Assembly: GCA_002452405.1 (NCBI GenBank)
Contig: DKFP01000015.1
Coordinates: forward strand, 32,361 to 96,360
DNA: 64,000 nucleotides
Reading direction: 5' to 3'
Source of the DNA: Deferribacteraceae bacterium UBA6793
GTDB taxonomy: Bacteria > Chrysiogenota > Deferribacteres > Deferribacterales > Geovibrionaceae
The position numbers and the translations under genes are program-made. The notes under the pieces were generated by a model. The model worked only from the letters and a program-made list of their open reading frames with translations, ran no database searches and was not told where the DNA came from. This document shows, in pieces, positions 1 to 8,410 of the stretch (position 1 is its first letter; the number at the start of each line of letters is the position of its first letter).

Positions 1-731
1 CAGCAGCCGCAGGCTCAATGGAGGAGATGTCAGCATCGTCCGCACATGTAATATCGAACATTGAGATGTCAGCCGGGATAAACAACAAAACACTTGTCTC
101 CGCTGTAAACGGAAAGGAAAAGCTCGGCATACTGCTGGAAAATATAAACAAGATTGAACAGGACACGAAAAAACTTGCGCAGACGATAACAGGTCTTTCC
201 AACTCCTCTGCGGAGATAAGCAACATCCTTATCGTTATAAACGATATCGCCGACCAGACGAACCTGCTTGCGCTTAACGCCGCCATCGAAGCCGCCAGAG
301 CGGGAGAAGCAGGACGCGGGTTTGCAGTTGTTGCCGACGAGGTGAGAAAACTTGCGGAAAAAACACAGCAGGCAATACAGGGGATAAGCTCCATAATAAA
401 CACACTGGTAAACGAAACAAAATATGCCTCGTCTGACATGGAACAGGCATCAAAAACCGTTGAAAACGTCTTCAACGCAGCGAAGGAGACAGGAGTTTCA
501 TTCTCTGAAATAACAGAGACCATAAACGAACTGAACAAAACGAACAATAGCATTGAAGTCGCTGTCAAAGAACAGGTTTCTGCCATTCAGACAATTAACG
601 ATAATTTTCAGGTTCTGGCGGCAGGCATAGACGAAAGCACAACGGCGGTTTCGGAAATAACAAATACCGTGAACGACCTGCAAAAGCAGGCTGAAGAACT
701 GAACTCTCTCATAAAAGAGTTCAACGTATAA
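1..731 (+). CDS. Methyl-accepting chemotaxis protein, C-terminal fragment
   Basis: This is the 3' end of a chemoreceptor gene; the reading frame is already open at base 3 and continues off the left edge. The visible part is the cytoplasmic signalling domain, a long helical coiled-coil. It includes the highly conserved hairpin tip around NLLALNAAIEAARAGEAGR, followed by GFAVVADEVRKLAEKT, which in this family contacts CheA and CheW. Alanine/glutamate-rich flanks of the type methylated by CheR are present. The ligand-binding, transmembrane and HAMP parts lie outside the window, so the stimulus cannot be inferred. A hairpin terminator follows the stop codon directly. Confidence 0.95.
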   Translation, partial: AAAGSMEEMSASSAHVISNIEMSAGINNKTLVSAVNGKEKLGILLENINKIEQDTKKLAQTITGLSNSSAEISNILIVINDIADQTNLLALNAAIEAARAGEAGRGFAVVADEVRKLAEKTQQAIQGISSIINTLVNETKYASSDMEQASKTVENVFNAAKETGVSFSEITETINELNKTNNSIEVAVKEQVSAIQTINDNFQVLAAGIDESTTAVSEITNTVNDLQKQAEELNSLIKEFNV

Positions 732-734
732 ATA

Positions 735-764
735 AAAAGCCTCTGTCAAAAGAGGCTTTTTTTT
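735..764. terminator. Bidirectional intrinsic terminator
   Basis: The arms AAGCCTCT and AGAGGCTT pair around a six-base loop, with an A-run on the left and a T-run on the right. It can therefore end both the chemoreceptor transcript and the converging minus-strand gene that stops at 763. Confidence 0.85.
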
Positions 765-2679
765 ATCTTCCTATTATTTTTGAAAAGTAGCGCCGGGTGG
801 AATCCTGAAGTTTCCCCGCCGCCTTGAAAGCCTCTTTAAGAAGCTCCGCCTCCTGCTCTGTCAGCTCGTCGGGATCAAGGAAATGGCTTGGAGCAAGCCC
901 TTTGTCAATACAACGCAGTTCGTTCTGCAACCGCAGATATGTAAATGATTCAAACGCCGCCTTTATATGGTCGGCTGTTGCTTTATTAAAAATCTTCAAT
1001 TCTTCCAGCCTGTCCAGACGTTCAAGGGTGCTGACAGCGTGAACACCCTGTTCCAGCATATACATACGCACACAATCCACAATGAATATGCTGCCGTTTT
1101 CTTTCAGCGAAAGCAACCCTTTTTGTTCGCCTGTTTTATGGGTTATAAATCTGTCCAGAAGCCCCAGAGGGACCTTATGTTTATAGTCAAGCTCCATCAT
1201 CTGATAAAGAAACAGCGGATTTGCTTTTATAAGCCTGCCGACAGTCTCACGCAGTTCAAAACAGAGCGAACTGTCACCTGCAACCGGCATAAAATCGAAA
1301 AAAATCGACGAATAGCGTACTCTCTGAGGTTCGGGCACCTGAATCCATCTGGCAACGCGCTCCTTCCACTCACGGAGCCTGCCCCGCCATGCAGGATTGT
1401 TAACCATCACTTTTCCGTTGCAAAGGTGATAGCCGACCTCGGCAAGCGCCGTCACCAGACGTTCGGCAAAGGGCACAAAAAATGCCTCCACAGACTCCTC
1501 AAGCTCCGGCGGATAATCTTCATAAAGAAATCCGTTGTCCTGATCCGGTCCCAGAAGCATCTCCTTACGCCCGCCGCTACCCATAACAAGGAAGCACCAG
1601 CGGATACCGGGCATAACGTATCCGTCGTCCAGCATGGATTTCCTGACCACTTCGAAACAACGCCTGATGACGTTGTGATGAACGTAAGACAGTATCTCCA
1701 TAGTCTCAACGTGTGATCGGTTCTCTGTAAGCAGAACGCGTGCAACCTTGGCAATCTCCCTGTAAATATCGGCGAGTTCCGCAACGGTCTCCGCTTCATT
1801 GGCACCGCCTACAAGGAGCATGGACTTCTGGCTGCGAAACCTCATAAGGTCCTGAATGGAAACAATACCTTCTATGCTGTCGCCGGACAGCACAGGCAGG
1901 TGTCTTATACCGTGGCGGAACATAAAAGTTGCCGCCTCATACATATATGTTTCAGGTGCCATGAAATACGGCTCAAGTGTCATAACATCCGCAGCTGTGA
2001 GCGTTGCGGGGTTAACAGCATCTCTGGCAAGCACCTTGCGCACAAGGTCGCGCTCTGTGACGATACCCGCCATGCGTCCATCCTCTCCTGTCACAACCAG
2101 CGCTGCGATTCCCTCCTGTGCCATCTTAACGGCGACATCCCGCACGGACGCTGTAACGGAACAGGTCATAACAGGTCTTGACATTATCTCACTGAGTCGC
2201 TTCTGAAAGGGATAAGCCTCCATCTGTGCAGCAGGATCCATGGAGTTGCGCTCGACCATCTCTTTATAGAGTTTGCGCACCTGCGAAAAGATGGCTTTAT
2301 TGAAATAATTGGCGATTATCGGGAAATTCCGTGCACTTTCAAGCACGCGTTCCTGCGGAATAAGCAGACAGACTGAATCCTCCGCTGCGCGCGCTCCGGC
2401 TGTGTATCCGTCACTGGTAAAAACCGGCGTCCAGCCGAAATAGCCGCCTGCGCTGCGGCTGTCCACCACCATTTCTACCCCTTCCGGCGTCTCCACAATT
2501 ATGTCAATGCGTCCGCCGCTTATGAAATAAAGATAACCGGATGGCGTATCTTTCTGCGTAAAAATAATTTTTCCCGTCGGATAGTGTACAGTTTCGGATG
2601 CTGCGAGAATCTCCGCAGCGGCATCCTCCGGAATCTGGCTGAAAGGCGCATATTTGTTTAATTTTTTAACTTCAAGCAT
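763..2679 (-). CDS. cNMP-binding / CBS / DUF294 nucleotidyltransferase-like signalling protein
   Basis: A 638-residue cytoplasmic regulator. Residues about 10-140 form a cyclic-nucleotide-binding (Crp-type) domain. About 165-285 hold a pair of CBS domains (MSRPVMTCSV, then VMTLEPYFMAP). About 330-480 form a DUF294 nucleotidyltransferase-like domain with GSGGRKEMLLGPDQDNGF, which fits the GS...DxD pattern of the GlnD/polymerase-beta superfamily, and a DUF294 C-terminal domain follows. Such proteins often sit beside acetate-type Na+ symporters, as here, and are presumed to adjust transport or carbon metabolism to nucleotide signals. The start is supported by AGGGGTG upstream. Ligand and target are unknown. 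Confidence 0.88.
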   Translation of the reverse strand: MLEVKKLNKYAPFSQIPEDAAAEILAASETVHYPTGKIIFTQKDTPSGYLYFISGGRIDIIVETPEGVEMVVDSRSAGGYFGWTPVFTSDGYTAGARAAEDSVCLLIPQERVLESARNFPIIANYFNKAIFSQVRKLYKEMVERNSMDPAAQMEAYPFQKRLSEIMSRPVMTCSVTASVRDVAVKMAQEGIAALVVTGEDGRMAGIVTERDLVRKVLARDAVNPATLTAADVMTLEPYFMAPETYMYEAATFMFRHGIRHLPVLSGDSIEGIVSIQDLMRFRSQKSMLLVGGANEAETVAELADIYREIAKVARVLLTENRSHVETMEILSYVHHNVIRRCFEVVRKSMLDDGYVMPGIRWCFLVMGSGGRKEMLLGPDQDNGFLYEDYPPELEESVEAFFVPFAERLVTALAEVGYHLCNGKVMVNNPAWRGRLREWKERVARWIQVPEPQRVRYSSIFFDFMPVAGDSSLCFELRETVGRLIKANPLFLYQMMELDYKHKVPLGLLDRFITHKTGEQKGLLSLKENGSIFIVDCVRMYMLEQGVHAVSTLERLDRLEELKIFNKATADHIKAAFESFTYLRLQNELRCIDKGLAPSHFLDPDELTEQEAELLKEAFKAAGKLQDSTRRYFSKIIGR

Positions 2680-2778
2680 CTGTCACCCCTACTTTGCGGA
2701 CATAAATAAACAAAGGCACATGGATGTGCGTCGCGGGTTAATTTTTATGAATACATATAAAAAATTAATATAGTGTGA

Positions 2779-2829
2779 GCAAAGTCAGTCTTTGCGTTGC
2801 TCGAAAATATCAGGAGGTTATTTTCGAGC
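2779..2829. other. Two adjacent hairpins in an intergenic region
   Basis: The 237-base gap between the symporter cluster and the DUF294 gene holds two inverted repeats. One is GCAAAG/CTTTGC (2779-2795). The other is an 11-bp perfect pair, GCTCGAAAATA with TATTTTCGAGC (2799-2829), whose nine-base loop contains AGGAGG on the plus strand. A terminator-like hairpin follows at 2846-2875. No protein family is recognisable here. The element could belong to a short plus-strand RNA or to the leader of the minus-strand DUF294 gene; the sequence alone does not decide. Confidence 0.45.
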
Positions 2830-2845
2830 TATGTTTAATAATACC

Positions 2846-2875
2846 AAAAAAAGTCCCCTTTCGAGGACTTTTTTT
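2846..2875. terminator. Intrinsic terminator after the symporter cluster
   Basis: AAGTCC pairs with GGACTT and the stem extends through flanking A and T runs, so it can terminate in either direction. It lies downstream of the small membrane protein gene that ends at 2917, and so separates the symporter cluster from the DUF294 gene. Confidence 0.75.
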
Positions 2876-2916
2876 GTTGCAGATTTATCAAAGGAGTTGA
2901 GGAAAAGTCAGCTTTA

Positions 2917-3288
2917 TCAGCCTGCCGCTGCCTCCTTCTTTTTTCTCCCGAAAACGAAAGGATGCGCCTGCTGGCGGAGTAAAAAGTCGGCAAGTATCTT
3001 CGACCAGATAGTTGTTCCGGCAAGTGCCGACCAAGTTTCATAGGGATAGCCGAGAAACAGAACGCCTATGATCGTCCAGCCCGCCGCAAAAGCCGCGGCA
3101 AGGTTAATAATCCCTGCGACAGGCGCCCATTTTTTCGGGTTCAAAGGAGACTCCCCGCGTTTAAGCGCCACTTCGGAATAGTCTTTTTTAACAAAAATAC
3201 GGTAAGCCCTTCGCGTCCAGTAATAACTGACAGGGAAAAGTGCGAGAAAAAGTATCCATGTTAAAACTACGCTGACATCCAGAACCAT
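2917..3288 (-). CDS. Small membrane protein of the symporter cluster
   Basis: A 123-residue protein of unrecognised family with two hydrophobic segments. The first is at about residues 5-25 (VSVVLTWILFLALFPVSYYW) and the second at about 60-85. A basic, proline-containing linker lies between them and the C-terminus is lysine-rich. The ATG at 3288 is preferred over an upstream one because AGGAG lies six bases before it. It is the last gene of the symporter cluster, 60 bases after the large subunit. The intervening DNA carries a seven-base-pair GC hairpin (3316-3339) without a T-run. An accessory role in transport is inferred from position only. Confidence 0.65.
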   Translation of the reverse strand: MVLDVSVVLTWILFLALFPVSYYWTRRAYRIFVKKDYSEVALKRGESPLNPKKWAPVAGIINLAAAFAAGWTIIGVLFLGYPYETWSALAGTTIWSKILADFLLRQQAHPFVFGRKKKEAAAG

Positions 3289-3348
3289 CTGCAACTCCTG
3301 TAGGTTAAATTTGTTCCCCCGCCGCATACACAGCGGGGGATATATCTG

Positions 3349-5151
3349 TTAGTGGTCGATGGCCTCGCCCGCTCCCTTGGGAATACGGACACTTTCAACC
3401 ATTGCCGCTATATGATCCGGCACAGGTGCCGTCATGTTCTTAACAGCGAATGCCACTATGAAGTTGATCAATGCACCGATAGCGCCGATTGCGTTCGGAG
3501 ATATCCCGAAGAAGAAATCCTTCTTGCCGAATATCTGCCAGAACTCTGTTCCGTGGATATAGAATATACCCGTGTGCGCAAATACATAGAACATTGTAAA
3601 GCCCAGACCGGCTATCATGCCCCATATAGCGCCCTGCTTGTTCATGGTTTTACTGAAGATACCCATCATAAGAGCCGGGAATATTGACGACGCTGCCAGA
3701 CCAAAGGCTATCGCCACGGTTCCCGCTGCAAAGTCTGGCGGATACATTCCGAGGTAGCCTGCAACAACGATTGCACATGCCATAGCTATACGTCCAGCCA
3801 TCAGTTCGCCCTTCTCTGTAAGATCTTTCATCAGCATGTTTTTAAGAAGGTCGTGGGAGATAGCAGCAGATATCGCAAGCAGAAGTCCCGCAGCCGTTGA
3901 AAGAGCCGCAGCAAGACCGCCAGCAGCAACAAGAGCAATTACCCAGTTGGGGAGCTTCGCAATTTCAGGGTTCGCAAGAACCATGATATCGTTGTTAACG
4001 GTAAGCTCGCTGCCTTTCCAGCCTGCTGCATCGGCTTTCGCAAGAAACTCGGTGTTCTTGGAAGTATCGTTGTAATACTGGATACGTCCATCGCCGTTCT
4101 TGTCTTCAAACTTCAGAAGTCCCGTAACCTCCCAGCGTTTCATCCACTCAGGACGCTCGTCGTAACGGATGCTCGCGGAAGGTGCAAATATGTTTCCGCC
4201 GGATTTAACTTCTGTGTTAATTGTCGCATGAAGGTTAAGACGTGCCATAGCAGCAACGGAAGGAGCTGTCGTATAAAGCAGCGCAATGAACACCAGCGCC
4301 CAGCCTGCGGACGAACGGGCATCTTTAACCTTTGGCACGGTGAAGAAACGGATAATAACGTGTGGAAGACCCGCCGTGCCTATCATAAGTGAAACAGTGT
4401 AAACGAACATGTTCAGCTTGCTGCCGGGAACGGCCGTGGTATATTTGCCGAAACCGAGGTCGTTGACAATGTGGTCGAGCTTCGTAAGAAGCGCCATGTC
4501 AGACCCTGTGTAGTGACCGCCGAGACCAAACTGGGGAATGGGATTGCCCGTAAGCTGAAGTGAAATGAATATCGCGGGAATTGTATACGCAAGGATAAGA
4601 ACGCAATACTGCGCAACCTGAGTATATGTGATTCCCTTCATTCCGCCGAAGACCGCGTAAACAAACACTATCGCCATACCGATGATAACGCCCATCTCAC
4701 TGGAAACACCAAGGAAACGAGAAAACGCAACGCCGACACCGGTCATCTGACCGATGATATATGTGGTTGAGGCAACCAAAAGACAGATAACGGCAACAAC
4801 TGTGGCTGTGTTTGAATAGTAGCGTGACTTAAAGAAATCCGGAACGGTGTATTTTCCGAACTTACGCAGATACGGAGCAAGAAGCATTGCCAGAAGAACG
4901 TAACCGCCTGTCCAGCCCATAAGGAACAGCGCCCCGCCGTATCCCATATAACCTATCATGCCCGCCATGGATATAAACGACGCCGCAGACATCCAGTCTG
5001 CTCCTGTCGCCATTCCGTTTATAACAGGGTGAACGCCGCCGCCGGCGACATAGAACTCTTTTGTGCTGCCGGCGCGCGCCCAAAACGCAATTCCGAGATA
5101 AAGCGCGAATGTCAGACCGACAACAAGATATGTCATTGCTTGCAGACTCAT
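3349..5151 (-). CDS. Sodium:solute symporter, large subunit (acetate/ActP-like)
   Basis: A 600-residue polytopic inner-membrane protein of the SSS family, probably 13 transmembrane segments, most like the ActP branch (large subunit of the VC_2705 type). Expected uptake is of acetate or a similar monocarboxylate with Na+. N-terminal signature stretches include EFYVAGGGVHPVINGMATG and ADWMSAASFI. The loop before the C-terminal helices is enlarged and soluble. It contains DKNGDGRIQYYN (about residues 350-361), which resembles an EF-hand calcium loop but ends in Asn rather than Glu. The start at 5151 has AAGGAGGGAACT in front, and the small subunit ends ten bases upstream. Confidence 0.9.
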   Translation of the reverse strand: MSLQAMTYLVVGLTFALYLGIAFWARAGSTKEFYVAGGGVHPVINGMATGADWMSAASFISMAGMIGYMGYGGALFLMGWTGGYVLLAMLLAPYLRKFGKYTVPDFFKSRYYSNTATVVAVICLLVASTTYIIGQMTGVGVAFSRFLGVSSEMGVIIGMAIVFVYAVFGGMKGITYTQVAQYCVLILAYTIPAIFISLQLTGNPIPQFGLGGHYTGSDMALLTKLDHIVNDLGFGKYTTAVPGSKLNMFVYTVSLMIGTAGLPHVIIRFFTVPKVKDARSSAGWALVFIALLYTTAPSVAAMARLNLHATINTEVKSGGNIFAPSASIRYDERPEWMKRWEVTGLLKFEDKNGDGRIQYYNDTSKNTEFLAKADAAGWKGSELTVNNDIMVLANPEIAKLPNWVIALVAAGGLAAALSTAAGLLLAISAAISHDLLKNMLMKDLTEKGELMAGRIAMACAIVVAGYLGMYPPDFAAGTVAIAFGLAASSIFPALMMGIFSKTMNKQGAIWGMIAGLGFTMFYVFAHTGIFYIHGTEFWQIFGKKDFFFGISPNAIGAIGALINFIVAFAVKNMTAPVPDHIAAMVESVRIPKGAGEAIDH

Positions 5152-5161
5152 AGTTCCCTCC

Positions 5162-5416
5162 TTAATCTTCTGCCACGTCAAATTCTTCGTCTATCTTGCC
5201 CATCAGTTTCGCATAAATGAAGATCAGAGCGACAAAGATGTAGATGGAACCCTGCTGGGCAAACCAGAAACCAAGCGGATATCCACCGAGTTTGATGTTG
5301 TCCAGCGCACCTGCGAACATTATCCCCGCCCCGTATGAGCAGAGGAACCATACAATCAGTACGTTTCGAATCAAGCCTAAGACTTTTTTCCAATAAAGTT
5401 CCTGAGACTTCTCCAT
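5162..5416 (-). CDS. Sodium/substrate symporter small subunit (DUF4212)
   Basis: An 84-residue protein with two transmembrane helices and the hallmark PLGFWFAQQGSIYIF of the DUF4212 family, which always accompanies the large symporter of this type. It is presumed to form a two-component transporter with the next gene. A strong GAGGAGGT Shine-Dalgarno precedes the ATG. It is the first gene of the cluster, so the promoter should lie in the long AT-rich region above it. Confidence 0.9.
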   Translation of the reverse strand: MEKSQELYWKKVLGLIRNVLIVWFLCSYGAGIMFAGALDNIKLGGYPLGFWFAQQGSIYIFVALIFIYAKLMGKIDEEFDVAED

Positions 5417-6069
5417 AGATTACCTCCTCACTATTTTTCTTTCCCGCGGATGATCAGTCCGGCTCTCTTTTTCTGATCCTGTCACCTCCGTCTGAGTTTT
5501 TCAATAACTTAGGTTAAACAGCATTAAAATGCGTACTCAATTTTTCTACATCTTTTATATTCATTTTATAATACGCTGTTCTATGATTGATAACATCATT
5601 TAACCGCTTATTCAAGGGGAATTTTGGAGCAAAAACGTATACCTTGTTTCAAAATATAACACGTATATCAAACATAGATATATAATTATTTTATGAGATG
5701 TTAAAGATTAGATTTAATTTGAAATTAACAATAAACTATCAGAAACCTTAATAGCACATATAATTAATTTAAAAAACACGGATAATGTAATATTTCATGG
5801 AATAAAATCTTTTGTATCAAGCGATTGAATTTAAACTTATATTTTTTCAATAGATAAAATTACACATGGTCATATGGTTAATTTCTGATTAAAAGCGCGA
5901 AATGATTAAATTTACGGATAATCATGAATAAAAAACCTTATTTACAATATACTTACGCATTATTAACACCTTTACGCTACGAAAATAACAGATGTTTTAC
6001 AAAACGAAACATAACGATTGTAAAAATTGTAAAGACGGCTTTCCGATCGATATTTTTAAAGCGGTGAGC
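5417..6069. other. Long AT-rich intergenic region
   Basis: These 653 bases hold no gene I can support. The stretch is markedly richer in A and T than its surroundings, especially 5640-5990. It must contain the promoter of the symporter cluster (minus strand) and the 3' end of the ABC exporter transcript. TTGAGT at the expected distance from a weak TTAACC box on the minus strand is the best promoter-like pair seen, and it is not convincing. No strong terminator hairpin was found after the exporter gene. Confidence 0.5.
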
Positions 6070-6816
6070 TTATTCCGTGTATCTGTCCAGCATAAGAGTT
6101 CCGGCGATAAAACATATCAAAGTGAGACCGGAAAGAAGAATGAACGAGGTTATGGTTGTGGAATTAAGTTCACCGACCCGGATAAGTTTATTGGCATGAC
6201 TGAGCGGCAGAAGCCATACCACCTTTTGCAGCCAGTGAGGAAGGAAATCCACCGGATAGAAGGTGCCGGAAAAGAAAGCCATGGGCATTATTATGAAGTT
6301 TGTCAGAACAGCATGGTTCTCCATATCGTCTATGACAACCCCGATGATGACACCCGCTGCCGAAAAGAAAGCAGTGTTAAGCACAAGAGCAAAAAGTCCC
6401 AATGCCGTAAACGGAATCACATGAAATACGAAAAATCCCGCCAGAAGTATCATGGAAGAAGCGAACAATCCGCGGATAATACCCGAAAGCACCAACCCGC
6501 CCATCACAGACGGCGCTGAAACCGGAGATGTCAGCACAGTCTGAAACTCGCCGGAATGGAGCCTGCCCATCCCCACGGACACTGAGACCATGTTGAACGA
6601 GTTAGTCATTGAACTCATACAGACGATACCCTGAATAAGAAACGCGCCGTAGTCCGGTATCTGTACTCTGGAGCCGAAGCCCAGTCCGAACGCCAAGAGA
6701 TAGAGTATCGGCGTGGAAACGCTGTAAAAGACGTACCCAAGCCTCATAAGTTTATATTTGAAAAGGAGCATTTCTCGGTAAAGCACCGCATAGGAACCCA
6801 TTAAAGCCTCTGTCAT
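6070..6816 (-). CDS. ABC-2 type exporter permease
   Basis: A 248-residue inner-membrane permease of the ABC-2 (NodJ/DrrB-like) family with six predicted transmembrane helices. The family signature region near the C-terminus is visible (MPMAFFSGTFYPVDFLPHWL). It overlaps its ATPase partner by four bases (ATGA), so the two are translationally coupled. It is the most distal gene of the heme island, and an export function opposite to the importer encoded just before it is likely. The substrate is unknown; heme, a heme breakdown product or an unrelated compound are all possible. Confidence 0.88.
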   Translation of the reverse strand: MTEALMGSYAVLYREMLLFKYKLMRLGYVFYSVSTPILYLLAFGLGFGSRVQIPDYGAFLIQGIVCMSSMTNSFNMVSVSVGMGRLHSGEFQTVLTSPVSAPSVMGGLVLSGIIRGLFASSMILLAGFFVFHVIPFTALGLFALVLNTAFFSAAGVIIGVVIDDMENHAVLTNFIIMPMAFFSGTFYPVDFLPHWLQKVVWLLPLSHANKLIRVGELNSTTITSFILLSGLTLICFIAGTLMLDRYTE

Positions 6817-7634
6817 ACCGCCCTGCCTATACTGCTGACCAGCACGTCATCCAGCTTTGTCTGCCGGACTTTCTGCCCTGTCAGGCTCTCTTTCGCAATG
6901 TATTCGTCCGCCGATGCGCAGTCTCTGAAAAGCAGCGTCCTGCTGTTTATGTCAACTGCAAACGCCCCGGCGCAGTCTATCAGACTCTGCGGGGTGTCCA
7001 TGCTGACGATACGCCCGCGCTCCATGATGGCAACCCGCCCGCAGAGGTATTCCGCTTCGTCGGTATAGTGAGTGGTGAGCAAAATTGAGCGACCGTCCGC
7101 CTGCATCTGCCTTATCATCTCCCACATCTCCCGCCGGACGGCAGGGTCAAGCCCTATGGTCGGCTCGTCCATGAAGATAAGCTCCGCGCCGGACAACATC
7201 GCCCGCGCCACCATAACGCGCCTTTTCTGTCCGCCGGACAGTGTGCCGACTTTGGCGTTGCGCTTCTCCGTCATGCCCAGCTTTGCGATGGTGTCGTCTA
7301 TCAGTTTTCTGCTGTTTCTGATTCCGCGCAGGAGTGCATAGATATAAAGAACTTCGAAAACGGAAAGTTCATATCCAAGGTTCATATCCTGCGACACCAC
7401 GGCGATACGCCTTCTGGTGTCCCTTCTGTATTTCTGCACGTCCTTTCCGTTCAGAAGGATACGACCGGAATCCGGTCTTGCCAGTGTGGAGAGCATCTTT
7501 ATTGTGGTGGTTTTGCCTGCGCCGTTTTCGCCGAGCAGACCGAATATTTCACCCTTGCCGATATTAAAACTCACGTCGTCAACAGCGACCACCTTTCCAT
7601 ATGTCTTGCGGACGTTCATCACTTCCAGAAGCAT
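6813..7634 (-). CDS. ABC exporter ATP-binding subunit
   Basis: A 273-residue ATPase of the drug/NodI/CcmA-like exporter class. Walker A GENGAGKTTT (about residues 35-44), signature LSGGQKRRV, Walker B LIFMDEPTIGLD and the switch histidine in TTHYTDEAEYL are all intact. A C-terminal extension of about 60 residues is typical for this class. It overlaps the preceding importer ATPase by one base (TGATG) and the following permease by four bases, so importer and exporter are probably made from one message. Confidence 0.92.
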   Translation of the reverse strand: MLLEVMNVRKTYGKVVAVDDVSFNIGKGEIFGLLGENGAGKTTTIKMLSTLARPDSGRILLNGKDVQKYRRDTRRRIAVVSQDMNLGYELSVFEVLYIYALLRGIRNSRKLIDDTIAKLGMTEKRNAKVGTLSGGQKRRVMVARAMLSGAELIFMDEPTIGLDPAVRREMWEMIRQMQADGRSILLTTHYTDEAEYLCGRVAIMERGRIVSMDTPQSLIDCAGAFAVDINSRTLLFRDCASADEYIAKESLTGQKVRQTKLDDVLVSSIGRAV

Positions 7635-8410
7635 CAGGCGACACCCATATACATGGCGGCTCTGCTGCCGTCCATGTCCACTATGCGGCTTTTCACGCGG
7701 AAGATATCAAAGATATTCTCTTCGGTCAGGACTCCCTTCGCGCATCCATCCAGAACAACCTGACCCTCTTTCATTGCGATGAGCCTTCCTGAAAATTTTG
7801 AAGCGAGATTGAGATCGTGCATAACCATCACCACGGTGAGCCCGCAGGACGTGTTCAGTTTTTCCAGCAGTTCCAGCACCTCAAACTGGTGATGAATATC
7901 CAGATATGTCGTGGGTTCATCCAGAAGAAGTATCTGCGGGCGCTGTGCAAGCGCCATGGCAATCCACGCCCTCTGGCGTTCGCCGCCGGAGAGCTGTCCG
8001 AGACGCATGAACCGTTTATCCTCAAGTCCCGTGGCGTGCATCGCCCATTCGACAGTCTCCCTGTCCTCTTTGGTGAAGGACGAGAGCGCCTTTTTATGAG
8101 GGTTGCGACCGTATGCCACAAGGCAGTGGACGGGTATATCCCCCGGCGCGTTTGGCGACTGCGGCAGGATGCCTACACTTCTGGCTATGGCGCTGTCGGT
8201 CATGGCGGAGATAGATCTTCCGTCCAGATAAACACAGCCCGCCGATGGTTTCAGCAGTCTGCCCATGCATTTCAGCAGAGTAGACTTACCGGAACCGTTG
8301 GGACCGATGACAGAGGTGATGCGTTCCTTTTCAAAAGAAAGGGTTATATTTTTCAGAACCTCTTTTCTGCCGTATCCGGCGGAGAGGTTTTCACATGCAA
8401 AGAAATTCAT
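7634..8410 (-). CDS. Heme/siderophore/cobalamin-type ABC importer ATPase
   Basis: A 258-residue ATPase of the FecE/FhuC/HmuV/BtuD family. Walker A GPNGSGKST, signature LSGGERQRAWIAMALAQRP and Walker B LLLDEPTTYLDI are present, the last being characteristic of iron-chelate importers. It overlaps the permease gene upstream by four bases. With the neighbouring FecCD permease and periplasmic protein it forms a type II importer. The surrounding hut genes make heme the likely substrate. Confidence 0.92.
   Translation of the reverse strand: MNFFACENLSAGYGRKEVLKNITLSFEKERITSVIGPNGSGKSTLLKCMGRLLKPSAGCVYLDGRSISAMTDSAIARSVGILPQSPNAPGDIPVHCLVAYGRNPHKKALSSFTKEDRETVEWAMHATGLEDKRFMRLGQLSGGERQRAWIAMALAQRPQILLLDEPTTYLDIHHQFEVLELLEKLNTSCGLTVVMVMHDLNLASKFSGRLIAMKEGQVVLDGCAKGVLTEENIFDIFRVKSRIVDMDGSRAAMYMGVA

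Noticed and set aside
2792..3043. A plus-strand frame of 83 residues starting inside the intergenic hairpins
   Set aside because: It runs through a terminator and then antisense to the small membrane protein gene, and has no ribosome site for its start.
5992..6519. A plus-strand frame of 175 residues opposite the ABC-2 permease
   Set aside because: Its residue content is that of an antisense frame (Lys/His/Arg-rich), it overlaps a clear permease gene almost fully, and nothing in it is recognisable.
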